Under the pieces are notes generated by a model. The model ran no database searches. It was not told the origin of the DNA and saw nothing but the letters and a program-made list of their open reading frames with translations. From positions 22,504-86,503 of the forward strand of contig NZ_JAJADR010000015.1 of NCBI RefSeq assembly GCF_020447265.1: a DNA stretch of 64,000 nt. Direction: 5' to 3'. The DNA is from Hymenobacter lucidus. Its GTDB lineage: Bacteria; Bacteroidota; Bacteroidia; Cytophagales; Hymenobacteraceae. Positions 7,889-15,216 of this stretch are shown in pieces (positions within the stretch are counted from its first letter, which is position 1; each line of letters starts with the position of its first letter). Made by a program: the position numbers and the translations under genes.

Positions 7889-8971
7889 TCACAGTGTGGG
7901 GAGCAGGCTAACCAGTTTTTTCCGATGTTCCTCAACATAACGTTGGTGCTGCTCGGTCTCGACTCTTTTGATGCCTTCCGGACTGAGCGTTATGTGGGTG
8001 TAATTGCTCAGGCCCAATTCACGCATTGTCTGGTGGACGGCGGCTGGGTTATCAGGGTTGGGTAGATTTATTGGTATTCCGTTGCCAAACTGGTTATCTG
8101 TAGGCGCTGCAGAATATGCTTCTGTCAGTCGTGAAGGTGGCAGAATATTAAGCCGAGTACGATTGCCAACAATAGGCTTGCCATAATCACAAACGGCCAT
8201 GCCGAAAATGATGCTTGCTATTGGGAGCGGTTTAGCTACGCTCAGCATTGCTATGAGGTCACTTCGTTTCCACGTTCCGTTAGGTACAGATTTATCGTCT
8301 GGATTAAGTCGTGGAGAACCGCGCATGAAATCGTAGGCAGGCTCGTGGAACACACAGGTTGAGCCAAATCTTTTAAAGCCTTTTTTTGATGGTGCGCCCA
8401 CTGGCTGTTCAGAAAAGAGCTGTTCCCAGATTACGACATCCGAACCAGACCAAGTCTGCTGGCGGATTAACTGGCTTGAAAAGTGAGAGTAATGCGCGGG
8501 AAACGGTGATACACGCAGCTTTTTGGTGCGTGTATCAGGGTTGTATTTGGAATCCCATCGGTCCGCATTGCCTGACTTGGTACGATAAATATGCTGGTGG
8601 CCACCAAACATCCGGGGCCATTTGGCTTCAAACAAGCCTATTTTGTACAGTACCTCATCTGAACCGGAAATTGGCCGACTGAGAATAATAATGCCATCAC
8701 AGCCAAGCACTTTTTCGTGAGCTGGTGGCATGGTATAGGAAGTGATGGGGCCATCGAAGGTTGACGGGGGAAGGCCAATTGAGGAAGACAAGCGGCTGTT
8801 CTGGATCGTGCCGGCTGGGTAGCGCAGGTGCGTTGCGAGGTTGGAAACGTAGTCGCGCTCAGAAGTGATAAAGCCATCGGCTAGGTCATGACGGCAATTG
8901 GCATCGTGGTACTGGAGCAAAAGTGCCAATTCATAGGCATCGTGAGCAGAATAGAAAGGAACCAAGCTCAT
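7889..8971 (-). CDS. Uncharacterised protein with a PD-(D/E)XK-like nuclease motif
   Basis: This 360-residue soluble protein has no signal peptide or membrane segment. CDGIIIL (D92) followed by YKIGLFEAKW (E115, K117) has the order and hydrophobic strand context of a PD-(D/E)XK nuclease core. A preceding helix-rich part (ERDYVSNLATHLRY) fits the usual first helix. The C-terminal half is unfamiliar. If the reading is right, it could be a restriction- or repair-like nuclease acting on DNA. No methylase or partner gene is adjacent: the left neighbour is a decayed fragment and the right neighbour is the relaxase. Fold assignment is by motif only, so it remains tentative. Confidence 0.45.
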   Translation of the reverse strand: MSLVPFYSAHDAYELALLLQYHDANCRHDLADGFITSERDYVSNLATHLRYPAGTIQNSRLSSSIGLPPSTFDGPITSYTMPPAHEKVLGCDGIIILSRPISGSDEVLYKIGLFEAKWPRMFGGHQHIYRTKSGNADRWDSKYNPDTRTKKLRVSPFPAHYSHFSSQLIRQQTWSGSDVVIWEQLFSEQPVGAPSKKGFKRFGSTCVFHEPAYDFMRGSPRLNPDDKSVPNGTWKRSDLIAMLSVAKPLPIASIIFGMAVCDYGKPIVGNRTRLNILPPSRLTEAYSAAPTDNQFGNGIPINLPNPDNPAAVHQTMRELGLSNYTHITLSPEGIKRVETEQHQRYVEEHRKKLVSLLPTL

Positions 8972-9300
8972 ACTTTAGATGGGGTAGAAAATAGGTCGAA
9001 AGAGTGGATTGAATTGGCTTTGGGCCCAATGATACGGACGTGTTTGCGATGCGGGGCAAGCTTCGTATGAGTTGCCTCTACTTAACTCATTGGCTCACTA
9101 GCGGTAGTACACTGAATATAGCCTGGCGGCAGGCCATAAAGTAGGACCAAGATGCGTTGCTGCTCGCACCTGCAACTCCACGTTAAGTCATAAATTACGT
9201 TGGAGCCGCTTCAAAGCTGTACTGCTGGACGGTGCTAGCTTTTCTGGACTGGAGGAAGTCAGGCTCGAAGAAGACCTTTCCATCCAGGTGGGATTTTCGG
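8972..9300. other. Intergenic stretch between nuclease-like gene and relaxase
   Basis: No gene, repeat or terminator could be supported here. It contains the 5' flank of the nuclease-like gene and the 3' flank of the relaxase gene. Confidence 0.5.
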
Positions 9301-10944
9301 TTACCGCTCTAAACCGTGCTCCTTCGTACGATCACGGTTCTTTTCCCGTTCTAAAGTATTGGCGGCTGTAGTACGGGTCGAGTAATCCTTTGGGCTTTCT
9401 TGCAATTCAGTCTCCACCGAACGCTTGACCTTACTCAGTACGGAGTTAATTTGCCCAATAGTATCCCAATCGAACCGGTAGCTTACTTGGACGATTACCC
9501 GCTTAGTAGGTAATGGCTCTACTGACCAGACATTGGCACCTGCCTTTTCCAGGTCCGCCTGAATGCGGCCGGCCTGCTCAGCATCACGCGCTGTGATGAT
9601 ACCATGGAGGCTGCCAGGCTGCTGCGCTAGTTCCTGACGGCGCTGTTGTTCCTGGCGTTGCCGGGTGCGTTCTATCGCCCATTGCAACTGCTCGTGCAGT
9701 TCTTTCCCATCTGGCTGTAGCGCGGCTAAAGGAAACTGTATCTGGGTCCTTTGCTCGCGCACAAGGAACTGCTGCTGGTCCGTCTTATGAACTGTATACC
9801 CATTCTTTCTGAGCACCTCGTCGACCTGTTGTGCGCCCGAGACAGACCCCTGCAGCAACACTGCTACCACGTTCTCTGCTCGCTTACGACTTTGCTCCTG
9901 CTGCTGGGCGGCCCACTCCCGCAGCTTGGGGCTCAAACTTTCACCTTGTGCCGTGCGAATGATCAGTTGTTGATATTGCTGCTGAACGGTAGCCAGGGCC
10001 GCCGACTTTTCCTCTAACGCTTGCGTCTTTTGGTATAAGGCCACAGCGGCCTGCATCTCCGCCTTCTTACTCGTGGCCAACTGCTTTTCCAGCACCCGGG
10101 CCCGGTCATGGTCTAGCGTGTTCGCCGTGGCCACGACTGCCACCTGGGTGAGCTTGGCATTGACGGCCGCTACCTGTCGAGCCAGGTGCTCGTTCATCCG
10201 AGCCTGCTCACGCTCCAGATAGGCCTGAGGACTCACATGGTCCTTCAGCTTCATTGGCGTTAGCTCAAAGGGTTCATGCTTTAAGGGAGATGCGGTCTGG
10301 GCCAGTTCCTGTTGGGTCGTTTTCTGGGCCCCATAGTGGCGCCGCACATCCTCATGAATGGCAGTGCTGTACATGACACCTCGCTCTAAACCATGCACAG
10401 CCATGGCCTTCGCATAGTCTGTCTGCAGCTGGCGCAGGCTGGCTGGGCTGAACACATCACGACAGGATAAGCGCTCTTTTGGTCCTATCGGCTGGCCGTC
10501 TTTTTGACGTTGTTGCTGCGTGATAGGAACAACCACGGCGTGAATGTGCGGGGTGATTTCATCCTGGTGTAGCGTGCAACTGATGACGTTTCGTGCACCG
10601 AACTTGTCTTGTAAAAAGGCAACATTGTCCCGCAGCCATGTGGTGTCTCGCCGGTCGATTGCTTGACCGTTGGCATCGCGTGGGAAAGCTTCCGGGCTGG
10701 CCGTCAGTAGCACCTCCACAGCCCGCACGGCATCCTTACGTAGTCGAGGTAGTTGCAGCTCAGCGATGCGCTCACTGGCTAAGTCCCAGTAGTTAAGCTG
10801 CTCGTGATTGATGAGCTCTTGATTGCGACTGAACTGAGTTGGATCTGCATTGGGGGTATCTTGCCCGCGGTAGTTGTGCAGGGTGGCACTGGTAGCCATC
10901 TCGCGGCTGGTAAGCTTACTGATACGCAGAATTGCATAAGCCAT
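9301..10944 (-). CDS. mobV: MobV-family relaxase (Pre/Mob)
   Basis: The product (547 residues from the ATG at 10944, MAYAILRISKL) is a MobV relaxase, which nicks oriT and pilots the strand in mobilisation. The N-terminal domain has motif I LHNYRG with H23, the position of the catalytic histidine in MobM-type enzymes. It also has the metal-binding motif HQDEITPHIH (H126, D128, E129, H133, H135). The C-terminal half is a long coiled coil rich in Gln and Ala, with repeated EKQLATSKKAEMQAAVALYQ-type heptads, as expected for dimerisation. A matching oriT hairpin lies 76 bp upstream. There is no coupling protein or mating pore, so the plasmid would be mobilisable rather than self-transmissible on this evidence. 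Confidence 0.92.
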   Translation of the reverse strand: MAYAILRISKLTSREMATSATLHNYRGQDTPNADPTQFSRNQELINHEQLNYWDLASERIAELQLPRLRKDAVRAVEVLLTASPEAFPRDANGQAIDRRDTTWLRDNVAFLQDKFGARNVISCTLHQDEITPHIHAVVVPITQQQRQKDGQPIGPKERLSCRDVFSPASLRQLQTDYAKAMAVHGLERGVMYSTAIHEDVRRHYGAQKTTQQELAQTASPLKHEPFELTPMKLKDHVSPQAYLEREQARMNEHLARQVAAVNAKLTQVAVVATANTLDHDRARVLEKQLATSKKAEMQAAVALYQKTQALEEKSAALATVQQQYQQLIIRTAQGESLSPKLREWAAQQQEQSRKRAENVVAVLLQGSVSGAQQVDEVLRKNGYTVHKTDQQQFLVREQRTQIQFPLAALQPDGKELHEQLQWAIERTRQRQEQQRRQELAQQPGSLHGIITARDAEQAGRIQADLEKAGANVWSVEPLPTKRVIVQVSYRFDWDTIGQINSVLSKVKRSVETELQESPKDYSTRTTAANTLEREKNRDRTKEHGLER

Positions 10945-11019
10945 AGGAAGTATAGTTGTAGAGGACACCTACGTAAAGCAGGTAGCCAAAGTAGACAAAA
11001 CAGCCACCGTCATTTTATC

Positions 11020-11043
11020 CAATGCGTAGTGGGTTATACATTG
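11020..11043 (+). other. oriT: Candidate MobV oriT (nic hairpin)
   Basis: TAGTGGGTTATACATT at 11027-11042 closely resembles the nic region of pMV158-type plasmids (TAGTGTG/TTATAC). It sits in an imperfect hairpin: CAATG pairs with CATTG, and TA/TA closes a six-base GTGGGT loop, the same loop geometry as pMV158. The predicted nick is between 11033 and 11034 on the plus strand. Further small hairpins lie at 11100-11114 and 11129-11144. Confidence 0.6.
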
Positions 11044-11220
11044 AACAGAAAAGCCAGCCGAGCTATCAGAACGTTTCTATCTATTCTCTATTGCTACCAC
11101 CTTCTGAAAGAAGGTATATCCCCCTGCTAGTTTGATAGCAAACTGTTGTCCAGAACCTTGAATCAATTCATTTTCAGGGAGGAATCTGGTTGCTTACTTA
11201 AAGCTTAACTATCCCCTCCC

Positions 11221-11445
11221 CTACTGCTTCCGTAGCCGCTGGGACTGCAGGACTAGTACCTGCGGCAATGTCAACTCACCTCGTACATAGCGCTCTAATA
11301 AGGTAAGCGTTTCCAAGCTTACTAAGGGGATACTGGCCTCACTGATGCCCGCCAACTTCTCAGCTTCCTCTACCCGCTCCAACCAGCTTTGATGTTCAGC
11401 CTGCGACAGACGCTCAGGGGGCAAAGGAAAATATGGGGCGTTCAT
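11221..11445 (-). CDS. Small VbhA-antitoxin-like protein
   Basis: From the ATG at 11445 the protein has 74 residues. It has a Pro-rich start, a charged helix (HQSWLERVEEAEKLAG) and a tail LLERYVRGELTLPQVLVLQS. The tail resembles the '(F/L)xRYVxGEITLxEA' end of small VbhA-type antitoxin-domain proteins. Family knowledge: VbhA proteins inhibit Fic-domain toxins through an (S/T)xxxE(G/N) motif. I do not see a clear inhibitory motif, and there is no Fic gene in the window. It may be an orphan or may have another plasmid role. It sits between the oriT and the partition operon, on the same strand as both. Confidence 0.45.
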   Translation of the reverse strand: MNAPYFPLPPERLSQAEHQSWLERVEEAEKLAGISEASIPLVSLETLTLLERYVRGELTLPQVLVLQSQRLRKQ

Positions 11446-11522
11446 CAGTATTGTAAAATACAAGAATAGCGAATCGCCTTCCTGGTTGTGAAGTGTAGCA
11501 GAAAACCCAAAGTTGTTACCGC

Positions 11523-12035
11523 TTACTTGGGAATGCCGCGACGGATCTTCTGTTTGCGGCTCTCTTCCTGCTGTCGGATATGAGCTGGCCGTGCTTCTAT
11601 TGTAGCTCCTTCAAACAGACGGTCCAATGCATCATGTAAGGCTTGTTTCTGGGTGTATTCGTATTGCCCACCAGTGCGCTTGGTATGCACATAGTCCTTT
11701 AGCCGATCAAGGTATTGCAGGCCAAGAATGAACGTCTGGCGTACATCAATATCTTCGTTTGTAACATCGGTAACACTAGAATCAACTACCGTAGCTAGAC
11801 TTTTAGTATTACTCGTGTTACTACTGTTACTTTGTTTATCGACAGCTTCGGTATTATTGGTGTTACTGGCAATATTTGTGTTATTGGTGTTACTTGAACT
11901 ACTAGTGTTACTGATACTACTAGCTACTCGGTTCGTAGCGGGGTGGTCTTGCTCAAGGAAATCAAGTATGTCTTTTTCAGATGTGCGTTTGGGGGCTTCC
12001 AGTTTAGCGGCGAGCTGTTTGAAGGATTTTGCCAT
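11523..12035 (-). CDS. parB: Putative ParB-like centromere-binding partner of ParA
   Basis: The 170-residue protein is encoded 11 bp after parA on the same strand, the normal place for the partition partner. It has a basic, helical N-terminus (MAKSFKQLAAKLEAPKR), a low-complexity linker (about residues 33-80) made mostly of Ser, Asn and Thr with many SNT triplets, and a C-terminal globular part (VRQTFILGLQYLDRLKDYVH, then QKQALHDALDRLFEG). No canonical ParB domain is visible; the C-terminal part may be a small ribbon-helix-helix-type or other DNA-binding fold. The linker DNA itself is a 9-bp repeat array identical in type to repeats at the parA promoter, so the gene may carry part of its own centromere. 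Confidence 0.55.
   Translation of the reverse strand: MAKSFKQLAAKLEAPKRTSEKDILDFLEQDHPATNRVASSISNTSSSSNTNNTNIASNTNNTEAVDKQSNSSNTSNTKSLATVVDSSVTDVTNEDIDVRQTFILGLQYLDRLKDYVHTKRTGGQYEYTQKQALHDALDRLFEGATIEARPAHIRQQEESRKQKIRRGIPK
11759..11922 (+). repeat. 9-bp repeat cluster B inside the parB-like gene
   Basis: On the plus strand, units of the RTGTTACTR type run in exact 9-bp register. Three lie at 11806-11832 (GTATTACTC, GTGTTACTA, CTGTTACTT) and eight at 11851-11922, including GTGTTACTG, GTGTTATTG, GTGTTACTT and GTGTTACTG. Two more lie in inverted orientation at 11759-11776. Because 9 bp is three codons, the array is read as repeated Ser-Asn-Thr in the minus-strand gene. Confidence 0.65.
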
Positions 12036-12046
12036 GGTGGGCTACG

Positions 12047-12790
12047 TTAGCGGGTGAGGATTTCCTGGACTAAGGTTTCGTAATCAGCGGCGCCGGCACT
12101 CGTTGGTGCGTAGGAGAAGATGTCCTTGCCCAGATGAGGTGCTTCCCCCAGAGCAATCGTCTCACGGATGGTGCTATTCAATACCAAGTCAGGATATTTG
12201 TCGCGCACAACCTCGGCCGTTTCGCGGCGTAGCACCTTACGAGGGTCGAAGCGGGTGAAGAAGATGCCACCAACGCTTAGGGTAGGGTTTAGCCGACGCT
12301 TCACCCGTGCAACCATCTCCAGCACTTTCTCCAACCCTTCTGTCGCATAGAGCTGCGCCTCCAAGGGAATGAAGAGCGATGTAGCACACGCGTAGGCATT
12401 CAGAGTAATCAGGCCAAGAGCAGGAGGGCAGTCGAGCAAGATGTAGTCGCACCGTTCTTGCAGTGGCTCTAGCAGATCCTTAAGCAGAAACTCCCGGTCT
12501 AGTTCATCTCCCTTTACCTTCTCGAAGCTGGAGAGTGCCGCAGAGCCAGCAATCAAAGCCAGGTTGTCCTGGATAGGGTAGGCCTTTACTTTGTACTCCT
12601 GCAGCAGAGCTCCGTAGACATTGAACTCGGCATCCACCAAGCCTAGCCCGTGAGTCAAATTGATTTGAGGATCTAAATCAACGAGTAACACCTTTTGCCC
12701 GGCCCGGGCTAGGCCAGCGCCAATGTTGGCTGTAGAGGTAGTCTTACCTACACCTCCCTTTTGATTGGTAAAAGCGATGATCTTGCTCAT
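12047..12790 (-). CDS. parA: ParA-family partition ATPase
   Basis: The 247-residue protein is a Walker-type ParA. The deviant Walker A KGGVGKTTSTANIG starts at residue 11, VLLVDLDPQINLTHGLG follows as A', and DYILLDCPPALGLITLNAY is the Walker B region. There is no N-terminal helix-turn-helix extension, as in the short (type Ib) ParA class whose partner usually regulates the operon. It acts by ATP-dependent binding to the nucleoid and moves plasmid copies through a centromere-bound partner. The partner is probably the gene 11 bp downstream. Upstream, 9-bp repeats surround the predicted -7 element, implying autoregulation by that partner. Confidence 0.95.
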   Translation of the reverse strand: MSKIIAFTNQKGGVGKTTSTANIGAGLARAGQKVLLVDLDPQINLTHGLGLVDAEFNVYGALLQEYKVKAYPIQDNLALIAGSAALSSFEKVKGDELDREFLLKDLLEPLQERCDYILLDCPPALGLITLNAYACATSLFIPLEAQLYATEGLEKVLEMVARVKRRLNPTLSVGGIFFTRFDPRKVLRRETAEVVRDKYPDLVLNSTIRETIALGEAPHLGKDIFSYAPTSAGAADYETLVQEILTR

Positions 12791-12814
12791 GCGGCAATAC
12801 TACAATATTATTTC

Positions 12815-12869
12815 GTGTTATGCATGTTACAAACTTATCTATATGTTACTGATGTTATTGATGTTACTT
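12815..12869. repeat. 9-bp repeat cluster C over the parA promoter
   Basis: Two units (GTGTTATGC, ATGTTACAA; 12815-12832) and three units (ATGTTACTG, ATGTTATTG, ATGTTACTT; 12843-12869) are in perfect 9-bp register, separated by a 10-bp gap. On the minus strand a -7 element TAAGTTTG (complement of 12830-12837) lies across the edge of this gap. The start codon of parA is 40 bp downstream of that element. This is the layout of a combined centromere and operator. Confidence 0.65.
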
Positions 12870-13177
12870 AAAACAAGTATTTAAGAAAGTCATATTAGCT
12901 TGACTCTCGATAGATGATCTGCACTGGACGAGCATAGGCTTTTATGCGACAGGATATCATTCAGCCCAAAGTAATCCGTTACTGCCTCTGTTGGCCTTAT
13001 GATTACTGGGCTAAAGCGTATCCATTTCCAATTAGGCCTTTAACCATAGCAGCTTACAGAGGCCACAGGCTTTCATGAAGAGTAGCTACAGTTATTTATC
13101 TCCTTAAGTCTACCGGTTTTAAGATATAAAACTCTGGAGGGCCAAACAAAGGAATCTGGATTCCAGGGGTGTTACCG

Positions 13178-13492
13178 AAAGGATAGGTTTTGTAAGTCAA
13201 GTTCCGAACACCGGAACCCGGCTTCTCCACAGGAACCTGTCTTAATCAGCAGCTCGGGTTTATACTTTCGTTCATGAAACTCTTACTCTTAGCGCTCTAA
13301 AGGTGATTATGGAGCAACCGGTGGCGCTAGTCAAGGACTCCGAAAGGATAGAAATGGTAAGTCGTATGTCTAAGTTCGGGGCAGTGTTAGGAAGCTTGCA
13401 TGGGTAAATACTGCCTCCCAATGCTGTAAGCGCTTACCATTTCTATCCTTTCGGAGTGGGCTGCCTGTTTTGGCTTACCATTTCTATCCTTT
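13178..13492. repeat. Distal iteron copies, direct and inverted
   Basis: Four 20-bp iteron copies lie far from the main array. There is a degenerate direct copy at 13178-13197 and a direct copy at 13343-13362 (AAAGGATAGAAATGGTAAGT). Two inverted copies lie at 13432-13451 and 13473-13492 (GCTTACCATTTCTATCCTTT), 41 bp apart, about four helical turns. They are plausible Rep-binding sites for copy control by looping or handcuffing. Confidence 0.7.
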
Positions 13493-13679
13493 CGGACAAT
13501 TGAAGAGCTGGTACTTGGTAGTTGTATCCTTTCAGGCTTCCCAACCGGGAGTAGTCAGGGGTCGGCTTATTTATCGGCTTAGCGACTGGAAAAGTATTGA
13601 AAAACCCACGCTTAGAAGTGCATATGGCCAATTATTGCGATCTTCTAACCAATGGAGTTAGAGAAAGTGGAACAAGAAA

Positions 13680-13912
13680 AGGTCTCATAAGTAATAAAAA
13701 GTACAAATTTTTCTTGAAATAGTACAAGCCATTTTATGCTATAATGTGCTCCCCTTTTTGTTGTTTCTCTGCTTCGTTCTTCCCGTTTTGTACCCTTTAA
13801 AAGCTTTTTGGATTTCGAACATCAACAAATTTGTGGGCTTTTATTATTTGTTAAGTATTTACCCTATTTGCAGGGCTCATAAGTAGTTGATTTCTTATCC
13901 TTTATACCGTGC
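13680..13912. other. AT-rich part of the replication origin
   Basis: The bases between the distal iterons and the main array are clearly AT-rich (runs such as AAAAAGTACAAATTTTT and TTTTATTATTTGTTAAG) and hold no gene. An AT-rich stretch beside iterons is the usual unwinding site. I did not find an exact DnaA box. Confidence 0.45.
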
Positions 13913-14056
13913 AAAGGATAGAGATGGTAAGCGAAAGGATAGAGATGGTAAGTGGAAAGGATAGAGATGGTAAGCGAAAGGATAGGAATGGTAAGCGAAA
14001 GGATAGGAATGGTAAGCAATTGGGATAGAGATGGTAAGCTAAAGGATAGAGTGTAA
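13913..14056 (+). repeat. oriV: Iteron array of the plasmid origin
   Basis: Seven direct copies of a 20-bp unit of form AAAGGATAGRRATGGTAAGC begin at 13913, 13934, 13956, 13977, 13998, 14019 and 14041. The spacing is 21-22 bp, about two helical turns. Copies 1-3 carry GAGATGG, copies 4-5 carry GGAATGG, copy 6 is altered at its left end and copy 7 is incomplete. The array ends about 70 bp before the Rep start codon, so it can serve both as binding site for replication and as operator for rep. Confidence 0.9.
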
Positions 14057-14124
14057 AGGAAGTCTTACCTTATCTGCTGCAAGTTGCTTATATTGGGCCG
14101 TAGAAGCTACTTATTTCCGTTATT

Positions 14125-15060
14125 ATGAGCGTACCGGCCACCTCTGAACCCTCCTTCCTGGAAATCAGGCAACACAATGCTATTACGACGGCCCGCTATG
14201 AGATGAGTGCCTGCGAGATGGACATTGTCTTCTCCCTTTTATCGGTGCTGCGCAAGGAAGATAAGGCCGGGACTATTTACCGCATCCGGGTGAAAGAGCT
14301 GGAGCAGCTCACGGGTCGGGTCTGGAACTACCAGCGCCTGCTGGAGGCCACCTCCAATCTGCGCAGCCGTGAATACCATATCGAGGACAACAAGCACGTG
14401 CTGCAAGTAGGCCTGCTGGCCTCAGCTCTCTACATCAAGGGGGAGGGCATCATTGAGCTGGAAATCTCCGAGCGTATCCGTCGCTACCTGATTGATTTGA
14501 AGAATAACTTCACGTCTTATCGCCTGCAGTCGGTCTTCAGCTTGTCCAGCAAGTACGCCAAGCGCATCTACCAGATTGCCTCCCAATGGAAGGACATTGG
14601 GGAAACCAAAACCTTCACGCTGGACGAGTTCAAAATCATGCTTTCGCTCAAAGACCCCAAGGGCCAGCAGCCGGATCAGTACGAGAAGATTTCGGCGCTG
14701 CAAAAGTACGTGCTAGACGTGGCCGCCAACCAGATCAACGAGCACACCGACCTGCGCATCAAGTACGAGCTGCTCAAGAAAGGGCGCTCCTACCAAAGCA
14801 TCAAGTTCTACGTCAACACACAAGTACCCCAGCAGCTCCCTATTCCCTTTGAGTTGGAGGCTGATGACGCTAAGATACAGTTGGCTCGCAAGCACCTAGA
14901 TACACTAGGCATTGCCAAACTGGAGTTAGTACAACAGATTCTGAATGAGGCACGGCTCGTAGACGAACTATTTAAATTCATGTACAAGCTCAAGACGGAT
15001 AAAGTAAAAGCTGATCGTAATCCAGGTGGCTTATTCTTAAAAATTCATGGGCTACGGTAA
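14125..15060 (+). CDS. rep: Plasmid replication initiator, Rep_3/RepB family
   Basis: The 311-residue protein has the two winged-helix layout of Rep_3 initiators. The N-terminal part has ARYEMSACEMDIVFSLLSVL and ELEQLTGRVWNYQRLLEA. The second has IIELEISERIRRYLIDLKNN, SKYAKRIYQIASQWKD and TFTLDEFKIMLSL, the last two being the characteristic family segments. It binds the upstream iterons, melts the origin and loads the host helicase. Length and start (ATG at 14125, after a Bacteroidota-style leader without a strong Shine-Dalgarno) are normal. The gene sits directly after the iterons, and a 9-bp repeat cluster follows it. Confidence 0.93.
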   Translation: MSVPATSEPSFLEIRQHNAITTARYEMSACEMDIVFSLLSVLRKEDKAGTIYRIRVKELEQLTGRVWNYQRLLEATSNLRSREYHIEDNKHVLQVGLLASALYIKGEGIIELEISERIRRYLIDLKNNFTSYRLQSVFSLSSKYAKRIYQIASQWKDIGETKTFTLDEFKIMLSLKDPKGQQPDQYEKISALQKYVLDVAANQINEHTDLRIKYELLKKGRSYQSIKFYVNTQVPQQLPIPFELEADDAKIQLARKHLDTLGIAKLELVQQILNEARLVDELFKFMYKLKTDKVKADRNPGGLFLKIHGLR

Positions 15061-15086
15061 CCAGAGTGATAGCCTCTACATATCAG

Positions 15087-15132
15087 ATGTTACTTTCTAA
15101 ACACTAGTAACATCAGTAATATAATGTTAACT
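15087..15132. repeat. 9-bp repeat cluster D between rep and the secretion operon
   Basis: ATGTTACTT (15087-15095, plus strand) is directly followed by three units in the opposite orientation and in exact register (15096-15122: GTGTTTAGA, ATGTTACTA and ATATTACTG read on the minus strand). A further plus-strand ATGTTAACT lies at 15124-15132. It is the only cluster with head-to-head units. It lies just upstream of the predicted promoter of the next operon. Confidence 0.55.
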
Positions 15133-15148
15133 GATTTAGATCCCTCTC

Positions 15149-15178
15149 TTTGCGTTACAGGGTAAATGCTTACTTTTC
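15149..15178 (+). promoter_or_regulatory. Predicted promoter of the first pseudopilin operon
   Basis: TTTG at 15149-15152 and TACTTTTC at 15171-15178 are 18 bp apart and match the Bacteroidota -33/-7 pattern with one mismatch in the -7 box. The start codon of the first gene follows at 15217. Confidence 0.35.
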
Positions 15179-15216
15179 AAAGCCAGTACCTTTCTACGCT
15201 TATTGCTTTTGCCTGA

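Noticed and set aside
11464..11522. A single GTTACC near the parB-like gene end considered as a fifth repeat cluster
   Set aside because: Only one unit is present and no register can be shown.
11806..11922. The repeat array considered as a CRISPR or plain microsatellite
   Set aside because: There are no spacers, and the same 9-bp unit recurs at three other regulatory places, so a protein-binding array is a better reading.
13443..13661. Two short frames in the origin region on opposite strands
   Set aside because: They are mostly iteron sequence read as protein and have no family features.
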